A stretch of DNA of 64,000 nucleotides, taken from Tardiphaga sp. 709. GTDB lineage: Bacteria > Pseudomonadota > Alphaproteobacteria > Rhizobiales > Xanthobacteraceae. Below the pieces are notes generated by a model. It was not told where the DNA came from, searched no databases, and saw only the letters and a list, made by a program, of their open reading frames with translations. Position numbers and translations under genes: made by a program. The stretch covers positions 4,090,501-4,154,500 of the forward strand of contig NZ_CP135529.1 of the NCBI RefSeq assembly GCF_032401055.1. Reading direction: 5' to 3'. Of this stretch, positions 15,247-24,237 are shown piece after piece; positions within the stretch are counted from its first letter, which is position 1; each line of letters opens with the position of its first letter.

Positions 15247-17148
15247 ATGAGACGACGGATCTCTGTTGCTGTCGTAGATCTATCACGCCTTGCCGCGCGT
15301 CTCTGTGTCTGCATTCTGGTCTGGATGTCCGCCCCAACCGGATCTGCTGGCGCCGCCGAGCGCAGCGAAGTAAAACGCGTGCTGCTGCTGCATTCGTTTG
15401 GTCGGGAATTTCGTCCCTGGAGTGAATACGCCGCGAGTATCAAGGCCGAGCTTCAGCAGCAATCGCCATGGCCGCTGGACATCCAGGAACACGGGTTATT
15501 AACGGCGAGGTTCAACAGTCCAGGCCCGGAAGCTCCATTCGTCGATTATTTGAACTCGCTTTACCAGAGCCATCCCGCCGATATCGTGTTGAGCATCGGG
15601 GCGCCCGCGGCAAGGTTCGTTCAGAAGTATCGCGAGCGTCTCTTTCCCGAGACTCCGATGGTTCTGACTGTGGTGGAGCAGCGGCTTGTGAACCGCGTGA
15701 ACGTCACGGACAATGACACCGTCATTTCGGTTCGGAATGATTTTCTGGCCGCTTTCAGAAACATCCTTCAGGTCTTGCCGGAGACGCAGACCATCGCCGT
15801 TGTGATAGGCGCCTCTGCTTTGGAGAAATTCTGGCTCGAAGAGCTGAAGCGGGAATTGAAGCCCTTGGAAGATCGGGTCAACTTTGTCTACTACGCCGAT
15901 CTTTCGTTCGCGGAAATCCTCAAAAGAGCGTCTGTGCTTCCGCCGCATACCGTCCTGTTCTGGGGCCTCATGTCAGTCGACAGTGCTGGCGTTGTTCACG
16001 AAGGTGACCTGGCCTTGCGTAGCCTTCATGCCGTGGCCAATGCGCCGATCTTTTCCTACCAAGAGCCATTTTTTAATGGAGAAACCGTTGGTGGTCCGAT
16101 GCATTCGATCGCCGAGACCAGCAAGAAGACCGTCAATGCTGCGATCCGAATTCTTGGTGGTGAGAAGCCCGGGGACATCAAGTTCGAACCGATTGAATTT
16201 GCCGCACCAAAATACGACTGGCGGAAAATGCAGCGCTGGGGCATCAGCGAGAGCAATCTACCGCCGGGCAGTACGATCCTGTTCCGCGAGCCCGATATTT
16301 GGGTCCAGTATCGCTGGCAGATTTTGCTCACCGCATCCGTGATCTTGGTCCAGGCGGGGTTGATCAGCGCTTTGTTGCAGCAACGTCGTCGGCGGCGTCT
16401 TGCCGAGGTCGAAGTGCGGCAGCGACTGGCGGAACTTGCGCACGTCAACCGGTATTCGGCCGCCGGAGAGTTCACGACCTCTATTGCGCATGAGCTGAAC
16501 CAGCCACTCGGCTCTATTCTCACCAACACGGAGACGGCGGAGTTTCTGCTCAAGGAAACCTCGCCCAATCTTGCCGAGGTCAGGGAAATTCTGGCCGACA
16601 TCAGGCGTGACGATCAGCGGGCCAGCGAGGTGATCCGACGGCTTCGCAGCGTATTGAAGAAAACGCCGTTCGAGATCAGGGACATTGATCTGAACGACAC
16701 GGTGCGGGAGGCGATCGGGTTTGTGGCGGCGTTGGCCGATCGACGCGGCGTCGTACTGAAATTCGCTGCCGCCTCGGGAGAGTTGCGCATCAAGGGCGAT
16801 CCCGTTCAGCTACAACAAGTCATTCTCAACCTGATCATCAATGGAATGGATGCAGTCTCGGAGGCGGACGCGCGAGTTGGTGAAGTCAGCGTATCGACGG
16901 CTCGACTGGATCAGCACGCCGAAATCAGGATCGGCGATACTGGTCCTGGAATTGTAAATGGCGATATGCAGAAAGTTTTCGATCCTTTCTTCAGCACCAA
17001 ACCGCAAGGTTTGGGAATGGGGCTCGCCATCGCTCGCACCATTGTCGAGGCGCACAACGGACGGATCTCCGCAGTGAATCAAGAATCGGGCGGCGCGCTT
17101 TTTATCATCACGATCCCAATTGCTCGCGGGCGGCTCACGCCACTATAA
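15247..17148 (+). CDS. Sensor histidine kinase with ABC-substrate-binding-like periplasmic domain
   Basis: 633 residues. After an N-terminal signal/anchor (about 14-35), residues 42-345 resemble the ABC_sub_bind periplasmic-binding fold (VLLLHSFGREFRPWSEYAAS, VLSIGAPAARFV). One membrane segment (357-377) leads to a FixL-like transmitter: His415 in SIAHELNQPLGS, the N box (LNLIINGMDAV), G1 (GDTGPGI) and G2 (GLGMGLAIA). It would bind a small ligand outside and phosphorylate a regulator. No PAS or haem domain is present, so it is not an oxygen-sensing FixL. No response regulator is adjacent; the FixJ-like gene at 5,046 is the only local candidate. An FNR/FixK box is not seen upstream. Confidence 0.88.
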   Translation: MRRRISVAVVDLSRLAARLCVCILVWMSAPTGSAGAAERSEVKRVLLLHSFGREFRPWSEYAASIKAELQQQSPWPLDIQEHGLLTARFNSPGPEAPFVDYLNSLYQSHPADIVLSIGAPAARFVQKYRERLFPETPMVLTVVEQRLVNRVNVTDNDTVISVRNDFLAAFRNILQVLPETQTIAVVIGASALEKFWLEELKRELKPLEDRVNFVYYADLSFAEILKRASVLPPHTVLFWGLMSVDSAGVVHEGDLALRSLHAVANAPIFSYQEPFFNGETVGGPMHSIAETSKKTVNAAIRILGGEKPGDIKFEPIEFAAPKYDWRKMQRWGISESNLPPGSTILFREPDIWVQYRWQILLTASVILVQAGLISALLQQRRRRRLAEVEVRQRLAELAHVNRYSAAGEFTTSIAHELNQPLGSILTNTETAEFLLKETSPNLAEVREILADIRRDDQRASEVIRRLRSVLKKTPFEIRDIDLNDTVREAIGFVAALADRRGVVLKFAAASGELRIKGDPVQLQQVILNLIINGMDAVSEADARVGEVSVSTARLDQHAEIRIGDTGPGIVNGDMQKVFDPFFSTKPQGLGMGLAIARTIVEAHNGRISAVNQESGGALFIITIPIARGRLTPL

Positions 17149-17193
17149 AGCCCGAAATTCCCGCATCGCAGCACTGCGCAACGCTACCTTTCC

Positions 17194-17207
17194 TTGATCT
17201 TGATCAA
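17194..17207 (+). promoter_or_regulatory. FNR/FixK box before the DUF3300 operon
   Basis: TTGATCTTGATCAA, a perfect-consensus box 56 bases before the DUF3300 start at 17,264. The GGAGGAGGG ribosome site lies between box and gene. Confidence 0.82.
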
Positions 17208-17263
17208 AGGACCCACCTCGCTTCGACCGATGCTTTCCGGAGTGAAGCCCGGAGGAGGGTGAG

Positions 17264-18889
17264 ATGTTCTGCTGGCGCAAGATCCTGATCACGCTTGCAT
17301 TGATGATGACTATCCCTGTTGCTGTCTCGGCTCAAACGGCTGACAAGGCGCCGGCTTCAGGCGCTCCCGTGAGCCAATCTGCGCCCAGCGTAGAGCTGCT
17401 GAAGCCTGAGCAACTCGAAGCTTTGGTCGCACCCATTGCACTTTATCCCGATGAACTGCTCGCGAATGTACTGGCAGCATCGACCTACCCGCTGGAGGTG
17501 GTGCAGGCAGATCGTTGGGCGAAGGAACGCAAGTCGCTTAAGGGGGACGCGCTGAAGGAAGCGGTCGATAAGCAGGCGTGGGACGACAGCGTCAAGGCTC
17601 TGGTCAGCACTCCGGACGTCCTGGCGATGATGAGCGACAAGGTCGACTGGACAAAGAGCCTTGGCGATGCGTTGCTCGCTCAACAGCCGGATATCATGGA
17701 TGCGATCCAGCGGCTGCGGGCGAAAGCCTACGACAACAAAAAGCTCGTCACCACCAAGCAGCAAAAGGTGAGCGTCAAGACCCAGGAGAGCAAGCAGGTG
17801 GTCGTGATCGAACAGGCGGATCCTGCCGCGGTCTACGTGCCGTATTACGATCCGGCAACGGTGTACGGGTCTTGGCCTTATGCAGACTATCCACCGTATT
17901 ACTTCGGGTACCCGTCCTATATCGGTGCGGGGGTTGTCGCGGCGGGTGTCGCCTTCGGCACCGCATGGGCGATCGGTCGTTGGGGCAATTATTGGGGCGG
18001 TGGCGTCAACTGGGGTAACCGCAACGTTTACGTCAACCATCGCACGACCAACATTGGAAACGGTTGGCAGCACAATCCGGCGCATCGCCAGGGCGTGCGC
18101 TATAACAACGCCAATGTTCAGCAGCGCTTCAGCAACAACAATCTGAAGGCCGGCGCCTCCAACCGGATGGACTTCCGTGGTCGCGACGGGCAGCAGGTGC
18201 TGCGTCCGAACCAGGGCGCTGGCGATCGCGCGGGAGATCGAGGCGGCGCTGGCGCCGGCACGCGAGATCGGCCGGGAGGTGGAGATCGCGCCGGCGTTGC
18301 GGACCGAGCCAAAGGCGGCGCCGATCGCGCGAAGGCTGGCAATCGCGCCAAAGGTGGCGGTGATCGTGCGAAGGCGGCTAACCGTAGCGGAGCCGGGCGT
18401 AGCGCCGGCGGAGGAAATCGTGGCGGTGCAATGAATGTGTCGTCCGGCCGCGCAGCGGCGGCTGCGTCCGCGCGCGGGCGGGCGAGCATGGCGAGTATGC
18501 CGCGTGGCGGCGGCGGGGCAAGCTTCGCTGGCGCGCGCGGAGGCGGTGGCTTTCATGGCGGTGGCGGAGGTGGTTTTCGTGGTGGCGGCGGCGGTTTCCG
18601 AGGTGGCGGAGGCGGTGGGCGGCGGTCTGACATCGCCCTGAAGCATGACGTTGTCCTGCTCGGCCATCTCGCCAACGGACTCGGATATTATCGCTTTAGT
18701 TATCTTGGCGGCCAGAAGGCCTATGTCGGCGTGATCGCGCAGGAAGTCGAAAACGTGGTGCCAGATGCCGTGAGGCGGGGCAGCGATGGCTACCTGCGGG
18801 TGAACTATGAGACGCTCGGGCTGACGTTCCGCACCTACCGTGATTGGCTTGCAAACGGCGCAAAAATCCCTTCGGAGGTGTCGCCATGA
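17264..18889 (+). CDS. DUF3300 secreted protein with Gly/Arg-rich middle and S74-like tail
   Basis: 541 residues in four parts. A signal peptide (ends near SAQTAD) is followed by a DUF3300 domain (about 40-240: LEALVAPIALYPDELLANVLAASTYPLEV, then VYVPYYDPATVYG and a hydrophobic GAGVVAAGVAFGTAWAIG). A low-complexity stretch comes next (about 310-455: repeated DRA, GGGGF and RAK units). The last 85 residues (SDIALKHDVVLLG...GLGYYRFSYLGG...YVGVIAQEVENVVPDAV) match the peptidase S74 intramolecular-chaperone pattern known from phage tail fibres. This suggests a self-assembling or trimeric extracellular protein. The gene overlaps the DUF2950 gene by four bases. Confidence 0.83.
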   Translation: MFCWRKILITLALMMTIPVAVSAQTADKAPASGAPVSQSAPSVELLKPEQLEALVAPIALYPDELLANVLAASTYPLEVVQADRWAKERKSLKGDALKEAVDKQAWDDSVKALVSTPDVLAMMSDKVDWTKSLGDALLAQQPDIMDAIQRLRAKAYDNKKLVTTKQQKVSVKTQESKQVVVIEQADPAAVYVPYYDPATVYGSWPYADYPPYYFGYPSYIGAGVVAAGVAFGTAWAIGRWGNYWGGGVNWGNRNVYVNHRTTNIGNGWQHNPAHRQGVRYNNANVQQRFSNNNLKAGASNRMDFRGRDGQQVLRPNQGAGDRAGDRGGAGAGTRDRPGGGDRAGVADRAKGGADRAKAGNRAKGGGDRAKAANRSGAGRSAGGGNRGGAMNVSSGRAAAAASARGRASMASMPRGGGGASFAGARGGGGFHGGGGGGFRGGGGGFRGGGGGGRRSDIALKHDVVLLGHLANGLGYYRFSYLGGQKAYVGVIAQEVENVVPDAVRRGSDGYLRVNYETLGLTFRTYRDWLANGAKIPSEVSP

Positions 18890-19809
18890 CCGTTTGGACG
18901 TCAATCCATCGCGCTGCATCGACAACTGCGGTGGCTGTCGTGGCGCTGGCTCTCATGACTTTGGTGTCCGGGGCGCAGCAATCCTTTCCAACACCGGAGG
19001 CTGCTGCGGCGGCGCTCGCCGTCGCGGTCAAGAGCGGCGCGAGCGATATTCTAAAGGTCCTCGGCAAGGCGGCCGATGACATCGTCTCGTCGGGTGACGA
19101 GGTGGCCGACGCTGACACGCGTCTGCGCTTCACGTCCATGTATGACGCCAAGCATGCGATCAAGACGGAGGGCAACAAGAGAGCGACCTTGATGCTCGGC
19201 ACGGACGACTTTCCGTTCCCGATCCCGCTCATCAACACCAAGACGGGTTGGGAGTTCGATGCCGAAGAGGGCCGCATTGAGGTCCTGTATCGTCGGATCG
19301 GCCGTAACGAGCTCGATGCGATCCAGACCAGTCTCGCCTATGTCGACGCCCAGAACGAATATGCCGACAAGGACCGCGGCGAGGGCGCCGGCGTTTATGC
19401 GCAGCGGATTGTATCGACGCCGGGCAAGAAAGACGGGCTGTTCTGGCGTGATGATGGCGATCCGAGCCCGTTGGGTGCATTGGTCGCAGAAGCCTCAACC
19501 GAGGGCTACCAGGTCGATGAAAAGCCGCAGCCATATCACGGCTACTATTTCCGCATCCTGAAAGGACAAGGGTCCAACGCCCCCGGCGGTGCGCTCATCT
19601 ATTTGGTGAAAGGCAAGATGATTGGCGGCCATGGATTAATCGCTTGGCCTGCCGAATACGGGAATTCCGGCGTCAAGACGTTCATGGTCAATCATGCCGG
19701 GACCGTTTACGAAAAGGATCTCGGACCGCAGACAGACCGGATCGTGAGGCGCATGTCCCTGTTCGATCCCGACCAGACGTGGAAGAAAGTCAATGCAGAA
19801 AAGCCCTGA
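18886..19809 (+). CDS. DUF2950-family secreted protein
   Basis: 307 residues from the ATG at 18,886, which overlaps the preceding TGA as ATGA and has GGAGGTG six bases upstream. A signal peptide ends near SGAQQS. The mature part has FPTPEAAAAALAVAVKSGA, FPFPIPLINTKTGWEFDAEEG, LAYVDAQNEYADKDRGEG and FRILKGQGSNAPGGA, the order typical of DUF2950. Function is unknown; DUF3300 and DUF2950 genes are often neighbours, so the products probably act together outside the cytoplasm. The 3' end overlaps the next gene by 17 bases. Confidence 0.83.
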   Translation: MTVWTSIHRAASTTAVAVVALALMTLVSGAQQSFPTPEAAAAALAVAVKSGASDILKVLGKAADDIVSSGDEVADADTRLRFTSMYDAKHAIKTEGNKRATLMLGTDDFPFPIPLINTKTGWEFDAEEGRIEVLYRRIGRNELDAIQTSLAYVDAQNEYADKDRGEGAGVYAQRIVSTPGKKDGLFWRDDGDPSPLGALVAEASTEGYQVDEKPQPYHGYYFRILKGQGSNAPGGALIYLVKGKMIGGHGLIAWPAEYGNSGVKTFMVNHAGTVYEKDLGPQTDRIVRRMSLFDPDQTWKKVNAEKP

Positions 19810-20263
19810 GCACGGGATATCTGCGTTGCTTCTGCTCGTGATGCACCTGACGGCGGTTGCACTGCTCACATTGGCTGTTCCGGTGACGCCGTCCCGGGCT
19901 CAGGCGCCCGGCTATGTTCAGGTAAAGCTGTTGAAAGCGGGACTCGTCCTGGGCGCCGGCGGCGGTAGCGGCGTCGTGACATATCGCGGTCGCGACTATC
20001 CGTTCAGGGTGTCCGGCCTAAGCCTCGGATTTACAGCAGGAGCGTCCTTCATCCGGCTCAAGGGATGGGCCTGGGGGATAAGACAGATCAGCGACTTCGC
20101 CGGTACCTATAGCTCCGTTGGAAGCGGCGGCGCCCTCATCGGCGGGATCGGCGGTGTTCAGCTCACAAACGGGAAGGGTGTGAGGATTGCTTTGAGCGGA
20201 CCCCGAGCGGGAGTGGAGCTTGCCGGCAACCTCGGCCAGATCACAATTACCCTGAAGGAGTGA
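19793..20263 (+). CDS. Small secreted glycine-rich protein, paralog of the one at 9,936
   Basis: 156 residues with a signal peptide (hydrophobic 10-32, cleavage near SRAQAP) and the same glycine-rich core as the protein at 9,936: VTYRGRDYPFRVSGLSLGFTAGAS, GTYSSVGSGGALIGGIGGVQL, and a final strand GQITITLKE. Here GWAWGIRQISDFAGTY replaces the paralog's middle. It starts inside the end of the DUF2950 gene, so it is the third gene of a coupled DUF3300-DUF2950 operon. A SYLF/DUF1134-like envelope role is possible but unproven. Confidence 0.7.
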   Translation: MQKSPEHGISALLLLVMHLTAVALLTLAVPVTPSRAQAPGYVQVKLLKAGLVLGAGGGSGVVTYRGRDYPFRVSGLSLGFTAGASFIRLKGWAWGIRQISDFAGTYSSVGSGGALIGGIGGVQLTNGKGVRIALSGPRAGVELAGNLGQITITLKE

Positions 20264-20374
20264 GACGCGGATGGGTTGCGGTGATGCTCCCTGTCATTGC
20301 GCAGGAAGCGCTCAGGTCGGGGCGAAGTACTGGAAATTGCCGGGAGCGCACTGCACGACGATCTGGAGTTTCCC

Positions 20375-20716
20375 ATGAACACGGTTGCAGCGCAGGCGAT
20401 GCCAGATCAGTCTTCCGCCGTTTGCGGTAGTGCGACGTTCTCCCGACAGCGTCTTTGCGTGCGAGTGTTCCTGATAGTCATTACGTCCGCTGTCTCCCCG
20501 ACTGCCGTCACTGCTCAGCCACTCACTTCGTTTCGATATGAAACGCAAGCGCAAGCGCATTGTCCTGATGATGCTGTTGTTTGGCTCGATTTCCGCAAGG
20601 AGTTCTACTACCTCAAGCGACAGAAGAAGTATGGGCGAGGCGCGACGGGAAGTTTCGTTTGTCGGAAAGAAGCGAGCGATAGCGGCTTTCGGCATTCGCT
20701 ACTCGGGGTGAGATGA
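20375..20716 (+). CDS. Small secreted protein with C-x(n)-C and YETEAQA-like motif
   Basis: About 113 residues from the ATG at 20,375 (GGAG seven bases before). After a signal-like segment (about 31-48) comes RYETQAQAHCPDDAVVWLDFRKEFYYLKRQKKYGRG...FVCRKEA. This pattern, with two cysteines flanking a VVWLxxxxxxYY core, is that of a small widespread rhizobial secreted family without assigned function that I have seen only as hypothetical proteins. It sits downstream of the DUF3300 operon and convergent with the metallopeptidase-like gene. Confidence 0.55.
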   Translation: MNTVAAQAMPDQSSAVCGSATFSRQRLCVRVFLIVITSAVSPTAVTAQPLTSFRYETQAQAHCPDDAVVWLDFRKEFYYLKRQKKYGRGATGSFVCRKEASDSGFRHSLLGVR

Positions 20717-20763
20717 GGCGGGCTCTCCGTCTGTTAAGCTGGCGACAGCGCAAGAATCAAAGT

Positions 20764-21657
20764 CTACTGCTGTTCGCGATTCAAACGCGTACGTCGAGCG
20801 CTCACTGTTCTCGTCCATACCTCATGAAATTTCTTAGCTGCGGTCTTGTCGACATGCGGGCCGATCAATGTTGTCATGGCGAAAGTAACATCGTCGTAGT
20901 CTATCTCGCAGGTTTCGGCGCGCTGTTTGGGCAGGAGATCCTTTTCGACGATATCGGAAAACAGCTTCTTGTCTGCGCCGTAAGCGATGCATAAGACATT
21001 GAATGCTCGCTGGGCAGGCAGCGAATGTTCATCAGAGAATTTATCACGGGCAGATTCGGTCTCCAGGGGCGGAATGTCGGTTGCGCGATGGTAGGCCGCG
21101 CCGAGGATCATTCTGCGGGCCTCGTCTTTTCTCAGTCGAAGCATGATATATGCGGAGAACTGATCGGCTGCGTCTTCCTCCCGGCCAAGCACCGGGATTT
21201 GCAGCATGTCGAAAACCGCGTGTCCGGTTTCGTGCAGGAATACATCGAGCGCCGGACCCAGGATAGTATCGGCCTTGGAGACACCGGTAGGGAGATCTCG
21301 CGTCGTCGCACTCTTCAGAATCTCCGCCAGAAGTTCGTAGCACAGTGTCACGAATTTATTTTCGTACCATGCATCGGCTACGCCGTCACAACTCGCGACC
21401 TTGAGTGTGAGCGGATGGGGGAGGCGGAGTGGGCTTAGCAATTGCTGGAGGTGCTCCAGAGCTTGGCCCTGTTTCATTTGATCGTAGATCGCCTGGTGTG
21501 ACGGATCGTTTGGCTGAGCATATTCGTATTTGATCTGGTTGGGCCTGGATCGGGGCGCCGCATCCACATTGCTGGTGGTCGCCGCAGCTGCGATTAACAT
21601 CGCAGCCGCAATTGTGGTGCTTGCAGCGGGTTGGCGGTTGTCGATCTGGGGTGACAT
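20764..21657 (-). CDS. DUF4344 putative zinc metallopeptidase, exported
   Basis: About 297 residues. A signal peptide (AAAMLIAAAATTSNVDA) precedes a domain with HETGHAVFDML, an HExxH-like zinc motif in which Thr follows Glu, and a downstream acidic EEDAADQFSAYIMLR helix that could give the third ligand. This is the DUF4344 layout, predicted as a metallopeptidase and not biochemically established. The ATG at 21,657 is preferred over an upstream TTG at 21,666. It is the last gene in line behind focA, 36 bases away, and may be cotranscribed with the pfl genes. Confidence 0.78.
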   Translation of the reverse strand: MSPQIDNRQPAASTTIAAAMLIAAAATTSNVDAAPRSRPNQIKYEYAQPNDPSHQAIYDQMKQGQALEHLQQLLSPLRLPHPLTLKVASCDGVADAWYENKFVTLCYELLAEILKSATTRDLPTGVSKADTILGPALDVFLHETGHAVFDMLQIPVLGREEDAADQFSAYIMLRLRKDEARRMILGAAYHRATDIPPLETESARDKFSDEHSLPAQRAFNVLCIAYGADKKLFSDIVEKDLLPKQRAETCEIDYDDVTFAMTTLIGPHVDKTAAKKFHEVWTRTVSARRTRLNREQQ

Positions 21658-21693
21658 TCTGATCAACCAATCCAGGCGATGAAATTGAATCTG

Positions 21694-22545
21694 CTATTTC
21701 CGATCTCGATAGGATGCGCCGAACGCCGCACGGTAAATCGCCCAATAGACGATGCCGACAAAGCCGGCGCCTCCCACGATGTTGCCGAGCGTCACCGGTA
21801 CGAGGTTGTGGATGATACCAGCCATGGTGATCGACGATACATCGACATTCGCCGGAGCGTGGCTGGTCTGGGTCATCAGCCACGCCAATGGCAGGAAATA
21901 CATGTTTGCGACACAGTGCTCGAAGCCGGCCGCGATGAACGCGGAGACCGGCAACACAACGGCAACCATCTTGTCGGTGACCGATCTGCCCGCATAGGCA
22001 AGCCAGACGGCGGCGCATACGAGGACATTGCACAAAACGCCCTTGAAGAACAGCGTCACGAGATCGGGACGGATTTTGCCAACTGCTGTATTCAACACCG
22101 ATAGACCGATGCGGCCATCATTCATCTCGAGATGATGGGAGAAGAAGACCAGAACAATGAGGCCGAGCGCTCCAAAGAGATTTCCGAACCAGACGATGGT
22201 CCAGTTGCGCAGCATCGTTCGCGTGGACACCTTTCCACTGGCCCAGGCCATGACGATCAGGTTGTTGCCGGTAAACAGCTCGGCTCCTCCCACAAGGACG
22301 AGGGCCAGCCCCAGAGAGAAGACGAGTCCACCGACGACGCGTATGGTCGCGAAGCTGAGCGACGCATCGCTGGCGACGATCGTAAAGTAGAGCGCACCGA
22401 ATCCGATCCCGGCGCCTGCCACGATTGCCAGCATGAAAGACGCCAGAAGCGGCAGGTTGGCCTTTTTTACGCCGACCTTTTCGACAGCTTCCTTGATCTC
22501 GGCCGGACTGTAAGCCTGCAGATTGAAAATCGGTGGCTGCGGCAT
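21694..22545 (-). CDS. focA: Formate/nitrite channel, FocA family
   Basis: About 283 residues from the ATG at 22,545 (AAGGGTG upstream), with six hydrophobic segments. Family motifs include GAGIGFGALYF in the first membrane helix, GGAELFTGNNL in the third region, and the NLFGALG and cytoplasmic HCVANMYFLP stretches. FocA pentamers conduct formate across the inner membrane. Its position behind pflB-pflA makes formate the likely substrate rather than nitrite. The gene begins 53 bases after the exchanger gene ends. Confidence 0.9.
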   Translation of the reverse strand: MPQPPIFNLQAYSPAEIKEAVEKVGVKKANLPLLASFMLAIVAGAGIGFGALYFTIVASDASLSFATIRVVGGLVFSLGLALVLVGGAELFTGNNLIVMAWASGKVSTRTMLRNWTIVWFGNLFGALGLIVLVFFSHHLEMNDGRIGLSVLNTAVGKIRPDLVTLFFKGVLCNVLVCAAVWLAYAGRSVTDKMVAVVLPVSAFIAAGFEHCVANMYFLPLAWLMTQTSHAPANVDVSSITMAGIIHNLVPVTLGNIVGGAGFVGIVYWAIYRAAFGASYRDRK

Positions 22546-22597
22546 GGACGCACCCTTAGCCGTTCCAATGCCTTGCTCTTGATGTCTCTTTGCGGGG

Positions 22598-24199
22598 CTA
22601 TCCACCGGCGCCACTCGTCGCCAGAAGTCCGACGATCTGTGCCGCGATCACCTTCACGAGTGTCATGGACGGGAAGATCATCGCGTAGCCGATGTCCGGA
22701 CGCTCGGTCGGTGCCATCTTCGTCGAATAGACCAGAATGGCGGGATTTCCGGTTGCGCCGGATGCCACGCCGACCAGGTCGTCGTAGGGAATCTTCATCA
22801 CGTAGTGACCAACGAGCAGGACGATGAAGACCGTCGTCAGAAGCACGGCGACGCCGATAAACAGCATCGTGAACCCTGATTCGGACACCGTACGGACAAA
22901 AGGCTGTCCGGCATTCACGCCAACGGTGGCAAGAAATATGGCCAGGCCAAAGTTTCGAAGAACAATGTTAGCCGGCAACGGCATGGTCCAAAGCATGGGT
23001 CCGGTGCGACGGAGCTTGCCGAGAATGAGCGCAACGATCAGAGGTCCCCCGCCGATGCCGAGCGTCACAACACCCACGCCTGGGATCGGAATGGGGATTA
23101 AACCGAGAAGGACGCCCATGACCATGCCGAGACCGAGCGAAACATAACTGAACTCTGCAGCCGCCTTGACGCTATCGCCGAAGTGCTTTCGAATCTCTTC
23201 CTTTTTTTCGGGCGGCGTCAGGACGCCGATACGGTCGCCGAATTCCAGCATGAGGTCGGGAGAGGGGACGAGGTCGGCATCGTAGCGCCGGACGTGCAGG
23301 ATCTGCGCTGGGACGCCCGGCGGCATCGGCAGCTTCGAAAGCGGTACGCCGACAATGTTGCCCTTGCCTACGAACACGCGGATGTAATCCAGGTCGGCGC
23401 GGTCGCTCGCGAGCCGGCCCGGTTCGAGTCGGCCGATACGTTCAGCCGCCAATGCGATTTCCTCTTGCCGGTCAGCCACGACGAGTATGGCGTCTCCCGC
23501 ATTCAGGACGGTACCGTCTGTCGGCACGACGTTACGGCCGTTCTGTCGGATCATGGTAATCTGCAGCTCGGCGAGCGATTCAGCAGCAAGGTCCTTGAGC
23601 TTCGCACCGGCAAAGTTCTCTCCGATCGTGATCTCGCCCATGTGGAAATTCTTGGTCTTGGCCGGGAACTTGGGCTTCACGAGCTGGGTCATGAAGTAAA
23701 TGCAGAGAATCGGGCCGATGACCCCGAACGGATATGCGATCGAATAACCGATTGAGGGATCCTTGTTCTTCATGACGTCGAGCGCTGCCTGAAGCGTCGC
23801 GGTGCTCGTCATCGATCCCGCATAGAGGCCAAGCGTGTGTCCGATCTTGATGCCGAAGATGTGCCCCAGCACTAGCGCAACTGCGAGCCCTGCCAGGCAG
23901 GCGACCAGGGCCAGCAGATTGTACTTCTGCCCCACGCCAAACATGCCTTCGAAGAACTGGCGGCCGTAAAGGATGCCGATGCCGTACAGAAACATGATGA
24001 GGCCGGTGAGGCCGATGGGGCCGATGATCTGGGCCTTGGGTGCGAACGCGCCGATCGCAAGACCGACGAACAGGACCGCGCCGACCCCGAGCGAAAAGCC
24101 GAAGATGCTGATCTGCCCGACGAGGTAGCCCAGTCCAATCGCGAGAAATGCCGTCAAGATCGGCTGGCTTCCGATGATATCGCGCGCAAGATCCAACAT
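22598..24199 (-). CDS. AspT/YidE-type exchanger with two TrkA_C domains
   Basis: 533 residues: an N-terminal membrane half (1-170; GLGYLVGQISIFGFSLGVGAVLF, GLYAGSMTSTATLQAAL), two RCK/TrkA_C-like domains (about 195-355; GENFAGAKLKDLAAESLAELQI and GKGNIVGVPLSKLPMP), and a C-terminal membrane half (about 370-533) repeating the first (GIGGGPLIVALILG, GVASGATGNPAILVYS). This is the aspartate:alanine exchanger family. AspT swaps aspartate for alanine and can generate proton motive force; other members are uncharacterised. Lying between pflA and focA, it probably moves an organic acid or amino acid linked to fermentation, which is inference. Confidence 0.85.
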   Translation of the reverse strand: MLDLARDIIGSQPILTAFLAIGLGYLVGQISIFGFSLGVGAVLFVGLAIGAFAPKAQIIGPIGLTGLIMFLYGIGILYGRQFFEGMFGVGQKYNLLALVACLAGLAVALVLGHIFGIKIGHTLGLYAGSMTSTATLQAALDVMKNKDPSIGYSIAYPFGVIGPILCIYFMTQLVKPKFPAKTKNFHMGEITIGENFAGAKLKDLAAESLAELQITMIRQNGRNVVPTDGTVLNAGDAILVVADRQEEIALAAERIGRLEPGRLASDRADLDYIRVFVGKGNIVGVPLSKLPMPPGVPAQILHVRRYDADLVPSPDLMLEFGDRIGVLTPPEKKEEIRKHFGDSVKAAAEFSYVSLGLGMVMGVLLGLIPIPIPGVGVVTLGIGGGPLIVALILGKLRRTGPMLWTMPLPANIVLRNFGLAIFLATVGVNAGQPFVRTVSESGFTMLFIGVAVLLTTVFIVLLVGHYVMKIPYDDLVGVASGATGNPAILVYSTKMAPTERPDIGYAMIFPSMTLVKVIAAQIVGLLATSGAGG

Positions 24200-24237
24200 A
24201 CTTCAGAACTCCTCGAATCCGTCGAATAGTCGGTTGA

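Noticed and set aside
17357-18925. 522-codon leftward frame opposite the DUF3300 gene
   Set aside because: A shadow of the GC-rich repetitive DUF3300 coding strand; rich in His and Arg runs without any family pattern.
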